Assembly (NCBI RefSeq): GCF_011043735.1
Contig: NZ_JAAKGV010000001.1
Span: 1 to 64,000, forward strand
Origin: Methylobacterium sp. DB0501
Lineage (GTDB): Bacteria > Pseudomonadota > Alphaproteobacteria > Rhizobiales > Beijerinckiaceae
Length of the DNA stretch: 64,000 nt
Direction: 5' to 3'
This document shows positions 57,606 through 64,000 of this stretch, piece after piece. Position 1 is the stretch's first letter, and every line of letters begins with the position of its first letter. The position numbers and the translations under genes were made by a program. The notes beneath the pieces were generated by a model. That model ran no database searches. It saw only the letters and a list, made by a program, of their open reading frames with translations, and was not told the origin of the DNA.

Positions 57606-57682
57606 CCTCATCGGAAATCCGACCGATTCTTCGCAAGGCGGATTTCGCCTTCGCTCGGGCGCCGCGCGGGCTCGTGACACCA
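57606..57682 (+). repeat. Dispersed intergenic repeat, family A, copy 3
   Basis: This shorter copy has TCATCGGAAATCCGACCGAT, then GCGGATTTCGCCTTCGCTCG and GCGCCGCGCGGGCTxGTGA, in the same order as 5771-5880. The GATTGCTGCGC block is reduced to GATTCTTCGC. It lies in the 311-bp gap between the peptidase and the AEC transporter gene; no gene is supported in that gap. Confidence 0.65.
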
Positions 57683-57858
57683 AGGCCGGACGTCATGTCC
57701 GGGAGGCGGCATCAGTCGGCCCACACATGGCCGCCCTCCGCCGGGCCGGCTGGGACGGGGCGTCCGTGCACGCTACGCTCGCGGCGATTCGGCCGGGGCG
57801 AGGGCTTCGGCGGGCCGTCCATCCCACCCGAAGGCAGCTCCGCGTTGACACCCGCTCC

Positions 57859-58791
57859 ATGACCAGCGCCGTCCTGCTGGCCCTCCTCCCCATCGTCCTC
57901 CTCACCGCCCTCGGCTTCGCCTTGCGCCGCCGTCGCTTCCTCGCCGAGCCGTTCTGGCCGCAGGCCGAGCGGCTGGGCTATTTCGTGCTGCTGCCGAGCC
58001 TGTTCTTCCACAGCCTCGCCACCGCGCATGTCGAGGCGGTACCGGTCGGCGCGCTGGCCCTGACCCTGATCCTCTCGACCCTCGCCGTCGCGAGCCTCGT
58101 CGTCGCGATCCGGCCGCTGGTCCGGGTCGACGGGCCGGCCTTCACCTCGGTGTTCCAGGGCAGCGTGCGGTTCAACAACTATGTCGGCGTCACGCTGGCC
58201 GCCGGGCTGTTCGGCGCGAAGGGCATCGCGCTCGCGGCGATCTGCAACGCGGCGATCGTGCCCACGGTCAACATCCTGTGCGTGCTGGTCTTCGCCCGTC
58301 ACGGTGCGGCGCGGCTGACGCCCCGCGGGATCGCCCGGCAGCTCGCCACCAACCCGCTGATCGTGTCGTCGTTGGCCGGGATGGCGGTCCAGCTCCTCGG
58401 CTGGGGCCTGCCCCCGGGGCTGGAGCCGGCCCTGCGCACCCTCGGCGCCGCCTCGCTGCCGATCGGCCTGCTCTGCGTCGGCGCGGCCCTGGAATTCGCC
58501 GGCGCCCGGGCTTGGCTGCGCCCGGTCGCGTCGGCCTCGCTGATGAAGTTCGGGGCGATGCCGGCGGCGACCCTGCTGGTCGCGTCGCTCCTCGGGCTGC
58601 ACGGGCCGGCGCTCACCACGGCCCTGCTGTTCCAGGTGCTGCCCACGGCCTCCTCGGCCTACATCCTGGCGCGCCAGCTCGGTGGCGACGCGGCCCTGAT
58701 GGCCGGCATCACCGCGGTGCAGACCGTGCTCGCCCTGGTGGCGATGCCCCTGGTGCTGATCGGCCTGTCGGCCTTCGTGCCGATGGGATGA
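57859..58791 (+). CDS. AEC family transporter (auxin efflux carrier type)
   Basis: A 310-aa inner-membrane permease of the bile/arsenite/riboflavin transporter-like AEC family. Ten hydrophobic helices are visible. Family markers are the N-terminal LLPIVLLTALGFALRRR, FQGSVRFNNYVGVTLAAGLFG, and LPIGLLCVGAALEFAG. The substrate is unknown; bacterial members export or import organic acids such as malate. ATG 57859 is the natural start, as helix 1 begins there. It is convergent with rpoH. Confidence 0.88.
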   Translation: MTSAVLLALLPIVLLTALGFALRRRRFLAEPFWPQAERLGYFVLLPSLFFHSLATAHVEAVPVGALALTLILSTLAVASLVVAIRPLVRVDGPAFTSVFQGSVRFNNYVGVTLAAGLFGAKGIALAAICNAAIVPTVNILCVLVFARHGAARLTPRGIARQLATNPLIVSSLAGMAVQLLGWGLPPGLEPALRTLGAASLPIGLLCVGAALEFAGARAWLRPVASASLMKFGAMPAATLLVASLLGLHGPALTTALLFQVLPTASSAYILARQLGGDAALMAGITAVQTVLALVAMPLVLIGLSAFVPMG

Positions 58792-58820
58792 GGCCGATCG
58801 TCATCATCGGGTACCGGCCC

Positions 58821-59711
58821 TCAGGCCGGCACCCCCGCCCGCGGCGCCTCGCGGGTGGCGAGGTTGCGCTTGACCGCGTCCTGCACCTTCTCGAAGGCCC
58901 GCACCTCGATCTGCCGCACCCGCTCGCGGGAGACGCCGAACTCGCTGGAGAGATCCTCCAGCGTGATCGGGTCGTCGGCCAGCCGACGGGCCTCGAAGAT
59001 CCGGCGCTCGCGCGGGTTGAGCACGCCGAGCGCGTCCTTGAGGGCGGCGAGGCGGTTCTGCCCCTCCTGCTCGCGGGCGAGCACGGTCTCCTGGGTCGGG
59101 CTGTCGTCGACGAGCCAGTCCTGCCACTCGCCCTCGCCCTCCTCGCGCAGCGGGGCGTTGAGCGACGCGTCGCCGCCGAGGCGGCGGTTCATGTCGATCA
59201 CGTCCTGCTCGGGGACCCCGAGGCGGGTGGCGATCTGCTTGACCTGATCGGGGCGCAGGTCGCCCTCGTCGAGGGCGGAGATGCGGCCCTTGGCCTTGCG
59301 CAGGTTGAAGAACAGCTTCTTCTGGTTCGCGGTCGTACCCATCTTCACGAGCGACCACGAGCGCAGGATGTATTCTTGAATCGCCGCCTTGATCCACCAC
59401 ATCGCGTAGGTGGCGAGGCGGAAGCCCTTGTCGGGATCGAAGCGCTTGACGGCCTGCATCAGGCCGACATTGCCCTCGGACACCACCTCGCCGATCGGCA
59501 GGCCGTAGCCGCGATAGCCCATGGCGATCTTGGCCACGAGCCGCAGGTGGGAGGTCACGAGCTTATGGGCGGCGTCGCGGTCGCCGTGTTCACGCCAGCT
59601 CTTGGCCAGCATGTATTCCTCTGTCGGCTCCAGCATCGGGAACCGGCGGATCTCGTCGAGGTAGCGCGACAGGCCCCCTTCGTTGGCGAGCACGGGAAGT
59701 GCAGCAGCCAT
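58821..59711 (-). CDS. rpoH: RNA polymerase sigma-32 factor RpoH
   Basis: A 296-aa alternative sigma factor for heat-shock and envelope stress genes. Region 2 contains RLVAKIAMGYRGYGLPIGEVVSEGN-type sequence and the FDPDKGFRLATYAMWWIKA block. The RpoH box QKKLFFNLR is at 130-138. Region 4 has the HTH ITLEDLSSEFGVSRERVRQI. Alphaproteobacteria often carry two rpoH copies; which one this is cannot be told here. It is transcribed toward the AEC transporter gene. Confidence 0.95.
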   Translation of the reverse strand: MAAALPVLANEGGLSRYLDEIRRFPMLEPTEEYMLAKSWREHGDRDAAHKLVTSHLRLVAKIAMGYRGYGLPIGEVVSEGNVGLMQAVKRFDPDKGFRLATYAMWWIKAAIQEYILRSWSLVKMGTTANQKKLFFNLRKAKGRISALDEGDLRPDQVKQIATRLGVPEQDVIDMNRRLGGDASLNAPLREEGEGEWQDWLVDDSPTQETVLAREQEGQNRLAALKDALGVLNPRERRIFEARRLADDPITLEDLSSEFGVSRERVRQIEVRAFEKVQDAVKRNLATREAPRAGVPA

Positions 59712-59958
59712 TCCAACCTCCTGAAAGCTCCCCGGAAGACTGGGCGAGCGCGAACGACCTCCCGTTGGCCGGCCGTTCGATCTGCGATCCTAGCAGAGAG
59801 CGGTCCGGCCGGGTAGCGACGGGTGTCGCGACCAACGCGTGAGGCGGCGTTTTGTGCTGCCGTGGCGGTTCGCCGCGTGCGGTGCCGCACTGACGCAGGG
59901 TGAGCCCGAGCCGCCCCTTTCGTCAATCGGACGTCGGGGCGGCGGGTTTCATCCCGGG

Positions 59959-60948
59959 TCAGGGTGTCAGGGCGGCGATCAGCCGGGCCATGTCGGCCGG
60001 CGGCGGGCTCTCGAAGCCCAGGGATTCGCCGCTGCGCGGATGGCGAAAGCCGAGAAGTGCCGCGTGCAGGGCCTGGCGGCCGAGCGCGTCGAGCGCCTGG
60101 CGCGCCTCCGGCTCGAGTCGATTCGCCTTGGTGCGGAACGCCGCGCCGTAGACCGCATCCCCCAGCAGCGGATGGCCGCGATGCGCCAGATGCACGCGGA
60201 TCTGGTGCGTGCGCCCGGTCTCGAGCCGGCAGCGCACGAGGCCGACCGGCTCCCGGCGCCCGAGCACGCCCTCGGTGCGGTAATGGGTGATGGCGTGGCG
60301 GCCGCGGCCCTCGCGCACCACCGCGATCTTCTCGCGGTTGCGCTCCGAGCGGGCGAGCGCCGCGTCGATCGTGCCGGCGGCCGGGTCCGGCACGCCCCAG
60401 ACCAGGGCGAGGTAGGCCCGCTCCAGCGGCCCGGTGCGGCCGTGATCGGCGAATTGCGCCGAGAGGTCCTGGTGGGCGAGGTCGGTCTTGGCCACCACCA
60501 TCAGGCCGGTCGTGTCCTTGTCGAGGCGGTGGACGATGCCCGGCCGCGCGACGCCGCCGATCCCCGACAGGCTCGACCCGCAATGGGCGAGCAGCGCGTT
60601 GACCAGCGTGCCGCTGTCGTTGCCGGCGCCCGGATGCACCACCAGCCCGGCCGGCTTGTCGATCACGATCAGGTCGTCGTCCTCGTAGACGACCGCGAGG
60701 TCGCGGGCCTCCGGCTCCGGCTCGGCCGGGCGCGGCGCCGGCACCGTCACGGCGACGCGCTGGCCGCCCGCGACCTTGGCGGACGCATCGCCCGCGGGCG
60801 CTCCCTCCAGGGTCACCCGGCCCTCGCGGATCAGCGCCTGCAGGCGGCTGCGCGACAGGTCCGGCCACAGCCGCGCCAGCGCCCGGTCGAGCCGCTCGCT
60901 CCCCTCCCCCGGCGGGATCGTTCCCTCCCGCAACTCGGCCTCGCTCAA
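59959..60948 (-). CDS. RluA-family pseudouridine synthase (RluD-like)
   Basis: A 329-aa enzyme that isomerises uridines in 23S rRNA. An S4 RNA-binding domain is at about 18-75 (RLDRALARLWPDLSRSRLQA, REGRVTLEG). The catalytic domain has IVIDKPAGLVVHPGAGN and the catalytic Asp143 in HRLDKDTTGLMVVAKT. The C-terminal motif block is RTHQIRVHLAHRGHPLLGD. The S4 domain plus length fits RluD. It lies upstream of rpoH on the same strand, a common alphaproteobacterial pairing. Confidence 0.92.
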   Translation of the reverse strand: MSEAELREGTIPPGEGSERLDRALARLWPDLSRSRLQALIREGRVTLEGAPAGDASAKVAGGQRVAVTVPAPRPAEPEPEARDLAVVYEDDDLIVIDKPAGLVVHPGAGNDSGTLVNALLAHCGSSLSGIGGVARPGIVHRLDKDTTGLMVVAKTDLAHQDLSAQFADHGRTGPLERAYLALVWGVPDPAAGTIDAALARSERNREKIAVVREGRGRHAITHYRTEGVLGRREPVGLVRCRLETGRTHQIRVHLAHRGHPLLGDAVYGAAFRTKANRLEPEARQALDALGRQALHAALLGFRHPRSGESLGFESPPPADMARLIAALTP

Positions 60949-61050
60949 ACCATCTCTCCTGACCCGTCGTCCGAAAACGGAGCCGGGATACGATTTCGGG
61001 CTTGTGCCCGTCCAGGCCCGTGGCTATACAGCCGCCATCCCGCCGGGCCA

Positions 61051-61126
61051 GCTCCCATCGTCTAGCGGTCTAGGACGTCGCCCTCTCACGGCGAAAACAG
61101 GGGTTCGAGTCCCCTTGGGAGCGCCA
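61051..61126 (+). tRNA. tRNA-Glu (anticodon CTC)
   Basis: A 76-base tRNA with encoded CCA. The acceptor stem pairs GCTCCCA with TGGGAGC. The anticodon loop is CTCTCAC, giving anticodon CTC (reads GAG). The T arm has GGTTCGAGTCC, and the D arm TAGCGGTCTAGGA is of the Glu type. The conserved positions all fit. Confidence 0.95.
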
Positions 61127-61787
61127 CCGGCCGGAGATCTTTTCGAAGCGACGATTGTTAGCCCTGGTGTGCTTCGGGTACACGGCGCATCGCTTCGTTT
61201 CATCTTCTCCATCTGTATCGATCGGCGCTACGCCCGCGGGTGAGCGTGCGCCACGGCCATTCGAGCGGACCGACGCGGTTATGCCGCAGCCTCCACCGGC
61301 TCGCGACGACCTGCGCGCCAGCGGTCGACGGCCTCGACACGAATTGCCGGAAGACCGAAGCCTGGACCCCGGTTGATCGCGAGGACGCCGCGGAGCGCCA
61401 GGCCGCGCAGGGCGTCGATGATGCCCATGCGGGAGGCAGGCGCGGCCGGGGCGGCGAGTGTCCGGGAGGAGGATCGCGGTCGCTGACGAGCATGGGGCAC
61501 CCGTGCGGGCCGATCCCCGCCGTGGTCTCGGTCGTCCGCTCCGACCGCCGTGATTCGACGGCCAACGGCCGCGCGCACTTCTCCCGCACCGACCCCATGG
61601 TCAAGACCGCCTCTTCGCTGCGGCAAGTGCCAGACGCGGCGCAGGGCGAGCCGACCGCCTTCGAGCCTCTCCCCTTTCCCGCACGACCGGAGCGTCAGCG
61701 GAAGGAGGTCCGGCAAAGGGGACGCCCTACGATCCATGCCCCATCTGCGACGATGGTCGTCTGCCGCCCTCATGCATCGTGCAGGAC
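61127..61787. other. Gap after tRNA-Glu with a possible DUF418 gene remnant
   Basis: In this 661-bp gap I find no intact gene. On the minus strand near 61370-61440 a frame reads SRMGIIDALRGLALRGVLAIN, resembling the N-terminus of DUF418 membrane proteins (IDALRGxALxGIL). It continues only into unrelated sequence, so at best it is a fragment. Other frames look like shadows. The region downstream of a tRNA is a typical integration site, and the remnant may reflect old insertion and decay. Confidence 0.35.
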
Positions 61788-62468
61788 TCAATGCTCGTGC
61801 CCATGCTCCGGCAGCGTCAACCCGAAATGGCTCACCAGGTCCTGCACCTGGGCCGGGGTCAGGTGGCGCGGGTTGAGGTTGCGCAGGAGCAGGTAGAGCT
61901 TGGCGGTCTCCTCCAGCTCCTCGGTGGCGAAGACCGCCGCCTCCAGGGTGTCGCCGGCCACCACGGGTCCGTGATTGGCGAGCAGCACCGAGGAATATTG
62001 CCCGGCGAGCCCCCGGATCGCATCCGCCACCGCCGGGTCGCCGGGGCGGAAATACGGCACCAGGGCCACCGCGCCGGCGCGCATCAGGCTGTAGGGGGTC
62101 AGCGGCGGCAGCACGGCGCGGGGATCGATCTCGGGCAGCATCGAGACCGCGACGGCATGGGTGGAGTGGAGGTGGACGATCGCCCGGGCCGAGGCCCGGC
62201 TGTCGTAGAGGGCGCCGTGGAGCGGGATCTCCTTGGTCGGCTTGTCGCCCGAGAGGAGACGGCCGTCGCGGTCGAGGCGGGAGATCCGGGCCGGGTCGAG
62301 GAAGCCCAGGGAGGCGTTGGTCGGCGTCACCAGCCAGCCGCCGTCGTCGAGCCGCAGCGAGATGTTGCCCGACGAGCCGGGGGTCAGGCCGCGCTCGAAC
62401 AGCGAGCGGCCGAAGCGGCAGATCGCCTCCCGCAAGGCGGTTTCGCTTGAACTCGACACATCCGTCAC
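61788..62468 (-). CDS. Class II aldolase family 3-oxo-tetronate 4-phosphate decarboxylase (OtnC-like)
   Basis: A 226-aa metal-dependent class II aldolase/adducin-fold protein. Motifs are LTPGSSGNISLRLDDGGWLV, VTPTNASLG, KEIPLHGALYDSRASARAIV and the zinc-binding HLHSTHAVAVS, with a later LLANHGPVVAG. Sequence order and size match OtnC, which decarboxylates 3-oxo-tetronate 4-phosphate in threonate/erythronate breakdown. It starts at GTG 62468, overlapping the LacI stop as GTGA. The partners OtnK and OtnI are not seen here but an LtnD-like gene is 1.3 kb away. Confidence 0.82.
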   Translation of the reverse strand: MTDVSSSSETALREAICRFGRSLFERGLTPGSSGNISLRLDDGGWLVTPTNASLGFLDPARISRLDRDGRLLSGDKPTKEIPLHGALYDSRASARAIVHLHSTHAVAVSMLPEIDPRAVLPPLTPYSLMRAGAVALVPYFRPGDPAVADAIRGLAGQYSSVLLANHGPVVAGDTLEAAVFATEELEETAKLYLLLRNLNPRHLTPAQVQDLVSHFGLTLPEHGHEH

Positions 62469-63526
62469 GCGGTCGCTCCCTCGATCAGCTCGAAGCCGAG
62501 ATCCACCACCGTCCCCGGCGCTCCGGTGCACAGGAGCCGCGCCGCCGTCGCGCCCGCCTCGACCCGCGGGGTGCGGATGGTGGCGAGCGGCTGCGGCATC
62601 AGCCGGCCGACGTCGAGGCCGTTATAGCCGAACAGCGCGAGCCGTCCCGGCACCGGGAGACCGTGGGCGAGGCAGTGGAAATAGCCGCCGAGCGCCATGT
62701 CGTCGTTCGAGAAATAGGCCGCGTCGAGATCCGGGACACGGGCGAGCAACGCCTCCAGCCCGTGCCGGCCGGCCTCGACCGAGGACGGGCTCGCCACCCG
62801 CTCCTCGCCGGCGAGCGCCAGCCCGGCCTGGTTGAGGCCGTCGCGAAAGCCGGCGTAGCGCTTGGCGGCGCGCTTATCCTTGGAAAGGTCGTGGCCGATA
62901 TAGCCGATGCGGCGGTAGCCGCGGCCGGCGAGGTGGCGGGCGCTCGCCTCGCCGGCGGCGCGGTTGGAATAGCCGACCACGATGTCGAGCCCCGGCCCGT
63001 CGGTGTCGAGGAGTTCGGCGACCCGCACGCCGCTCGCCACGAGCCGGCGCCGCGTGCCGGGATTGTGCTCGAGCCCCGTGACGATCAGCCCGGCCGGGCG
63101 CCAGCTGAGGAGCGAGCCGACCACCGCCTCCTCGCGGTCCTGGTCGTAATCCGTGACGGCGATGACCGACTGGAAGCCCTCCTGCTCGAGCGCCGCGGTG
63201 GCGCCGCGCAGGAGGTCGGGGAAGACGATGTTGGTCAGCGACGGGATGACGATGCCAATCAGCCGCGACCCGGTGGAGGCGAGCGTCCCGGCGATGCGGT
63301 TCGGCACGTAGCCGAGGCGCGACACCGCCGCCTCGACCCGGGCCCGGGTCTTCTCCGAGAACGAGCCGTGGCTGCGCAGCACCCGCGAGACCGTGCTCTC
63401 GCCGACCCGCGCCTCGCGGGCGACGTCCGCCAGGGTGATCGGGCGCCGGACGGCGCCATCGGAAAACGCCGCATCCCGCAGGGTCTCGTCCTGGGCCGCG
63501 AAGGCCTCGTTGCCGCCCTCGTCCAT
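62465..63526 (-). CDS. LacI-family transcriptional regulator
   Basis: A 353-aa repressor of the LacI/GntR type. The HTH is ITLADVAREARVGESTVSRV with the hinge GYVPNRIAGTLAS. The effector-binding periplasmic-binding-protein fold follows (GIVIPSLTNIVFPDLLRG, GYIGHDLSKDKRAAKRYAGF, DAAYFSNDDMALGGYF). ATG 63526 gives a modest N-terminal extension before the HTH. It overlaps the OtnC-like gene and is divergent from the LtnD-like gene. The palindrome at 63623-63638 is its probable operator; the ligand is presumably a pathway sugar acid. Confidence 0.9.
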   Translation of the reverse strand: MDEGGNEAFAAQDETLRDAAFSDGAVRRPITLADVAREARVGESTVSRVLRSHGSFSEKTRARVEAAVSRLGYVPNRIAGTLASTGSRLIGIVIPSLTNIVFPDLLRGATAALEQEGFQSVIAVTDYDQDREEAVVGSLLSWRPAGLIVTGLEHNPGTRRRLVASGVRVAELLDTDGPGLDIVVGYSNRAAGEASARHLAGRGYRRIGYIGHDLSKDKRAAKRYAGFRDGLNQAGLALAGEERVASPSSVEAGRHGLEALLARVPDLDAAYFSNDDMALGGYFHCLAHGLPVPGRLALFGYNGLDVGRLMPQPLATIRTPRVEAGATAARLLCTGAPGTVVDLGFELIEGATA

Positions 63527-63622
63527 GCGTCCTCCCGGTCCCTCCCGGCACCTTGTCACGGACGCTCGGGACGGCCACGATGTCACGGTTCCCCGGCCGG
63601 CTCAACGCACCTGTGGTCCGGA

Positions 63623-63638
63623 TTGGCAGCGCTGCCAA
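63623..63638. promoter_or_regulatory. Perfect 16-bp palindrome, probable LacI-type operator
   Basis: TTGGCAGCGCTGCCAA is an exact palindrome with the central CG typical of LacI/GntR operators. It lies 97 bp upstream of the regulator start and 84 bp upstream of the LtnD-like start, in the divergent promoter region. Confidence 0.75.
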
Positions 63639-63721
63639 ATCTTGCTAGAGCCGGGGACGACGGCGCGGCGTCAGATCGCGTGAGTATCGGGCCGCGCGAG
63701 CGGTCTGAAGGAGGAAACGGC

Positions 63722-64000
63722 ATGAGCGACACACCTGCCCGCGTCGCGGTGATCGGCCTCGGCTCGATGGGTTACGGCATGGCGCAGGCCCTGCGCCGGG
63801 CCGGCCTCGACGTCGCCGGCAGCGACGTGGCCGCCGACAACGTGGCGCGCTTCTCCGCCGAGGGCGGGCGCGGGGCCGCGAGCCCGGCCGAGGCCGCGGC
63901 GGATGCGGCCATCGTGGTCTGCGTCGTCGTCAACGCGGCGCAAACCGAGGCGGTCCTGTTCGGGCCGGACGGCGTCGCCGCGGCGATGCCTTCGGGCGCG
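63722..64000 (+). CDS. NAD(P)-dependent dehydrogenase, LtnD-like, truncated by window end
   Basis: The first 93 codons of a beta-hydroxyacid dehydrogenase (3-hydroxyisobutyrate dehydrogenase/6-phosphogluconate dehydrogenase superfamily). The Rossmann start RVAVIGLGSMGYGMAQALRR is visible, then DVAGSDVA and the VVCVVVNAAQTEAVLFG block. With the adjacent OtnC-like and LacI genes, L-threonate dehydrogenase (LtnD) is the most likely identity; related acids cannot be excluded. The gene continues past the window. A good ribosome-binding site (GGAGGA) precedes ATG 63722. Confidence 0.8.
   Translation, partial: MSDTPARVAVIGLGSMGYGMAQALRRAGLDVAGSDVAADNVARFSAEGGRGAASPAEAAADAAIVVCVVVNAAQTEAVLFGPDGVAAAMPSGA

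Noticed and set aside
61240..61896. Open frames on both strands after tRNA-Glu
   Set aside because: Shadow-like composition; only a short DUF418-like fragment on the minus strand is possibly meaningful.

Overview
The window is a high-GC chromosomal segment of an alphaproteobacterium of the Hyphomicrobiales. The most likely genus is Methylobacterium or a close relative. I infer this from the gene families and gene order: a CcrM-type methyltransferase, LdtR, the split ATP synthase b/b' subunits, a PHA-granule-region protein, DUF2865, DUF6894, an Omp2b-like porin and a Bpt aminoacyl-tRNA-protein transferase. No database search was possible. No rRNA, CRISPR array, intact insertion sequence or prophage is visible. 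One tRNA-Glu is present.

Layout. 0-10 kb: minC and partial minD (division-site placement), CreA, a DUF2865 protein, an OmpA-type protein with a very long low-complexity arm, a BON/OmpA protein with a small membrane partner, and a major porin. 10-13.5 kb: uup, then a small accessory patch holding a broken DUF4365-like gene fused by an ATGA overlap to a HicA-like gene, and a BrnA-type antitoxin without a visible toxin. 13.5-22 kb: gamma-glutamyltransferase, small proteins, RlpA, ccrM, a lipoprotein, mutY, DUF721 and a DsbA-like thiol oxidoreductase. 22-29 kb: smc and the F0 ATP synthase operon (atpI-atpB-atpE-b'-b). 29-41 kb: GDP-fucose synthesis (gmd-fcl), ldtR, DUF6163, a 3-hydroxyisobutyryl-CoA hydrolase, hemB, a threonine ammonia-lyase, a SphA-like outer-membrane protein, an RDD protein and bpt. 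41-53 kb: an autotransporter esterase, purB, a cyclopropane-fatty-acid synthase family protein, a toxin-antitoxin pair with a decayed toxin, a DapA-family aldolase/lyase, a D-amino-acid aminotransferase, purA, a one-membrane-span protein and a chemoreceptor.

53.4-57.6 kb is the most unusual part. Behind an AT-rich leader lies a 203-residue protein built from near-identical 147-bp repeats, then a 96-residue protein with the layout of a subtilisin propeptide/I9 inhibitor, then a 699-residue S8 (subtilisin-like) peptidase. The peptidase lacks a recognisable signal peptide, and its own N-terminal region resembles the small protein. I read this as a possible peptidase, trans-acting propeptide and repeat-peptide substrate system. 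It is the best candidate here for an undescribed system, but the functional link is inference.

57.6-64 kb: an AEC transporter, rpoH, an RluA pseudouridine synthase, tRNA-Glu(CTC), and the edge of a four-carbon sugar-acid (threonate/erythronate type) catabolic locus. In that locus an OtnC-like decarboxylase and a LacI-type regulator diverge from an LtnD-like dehydrogenase across a perfect 16-bp operator-like palindrome. Several intergenic gaps carry dispersed palindromic repeats: one family has three copies and another has two.
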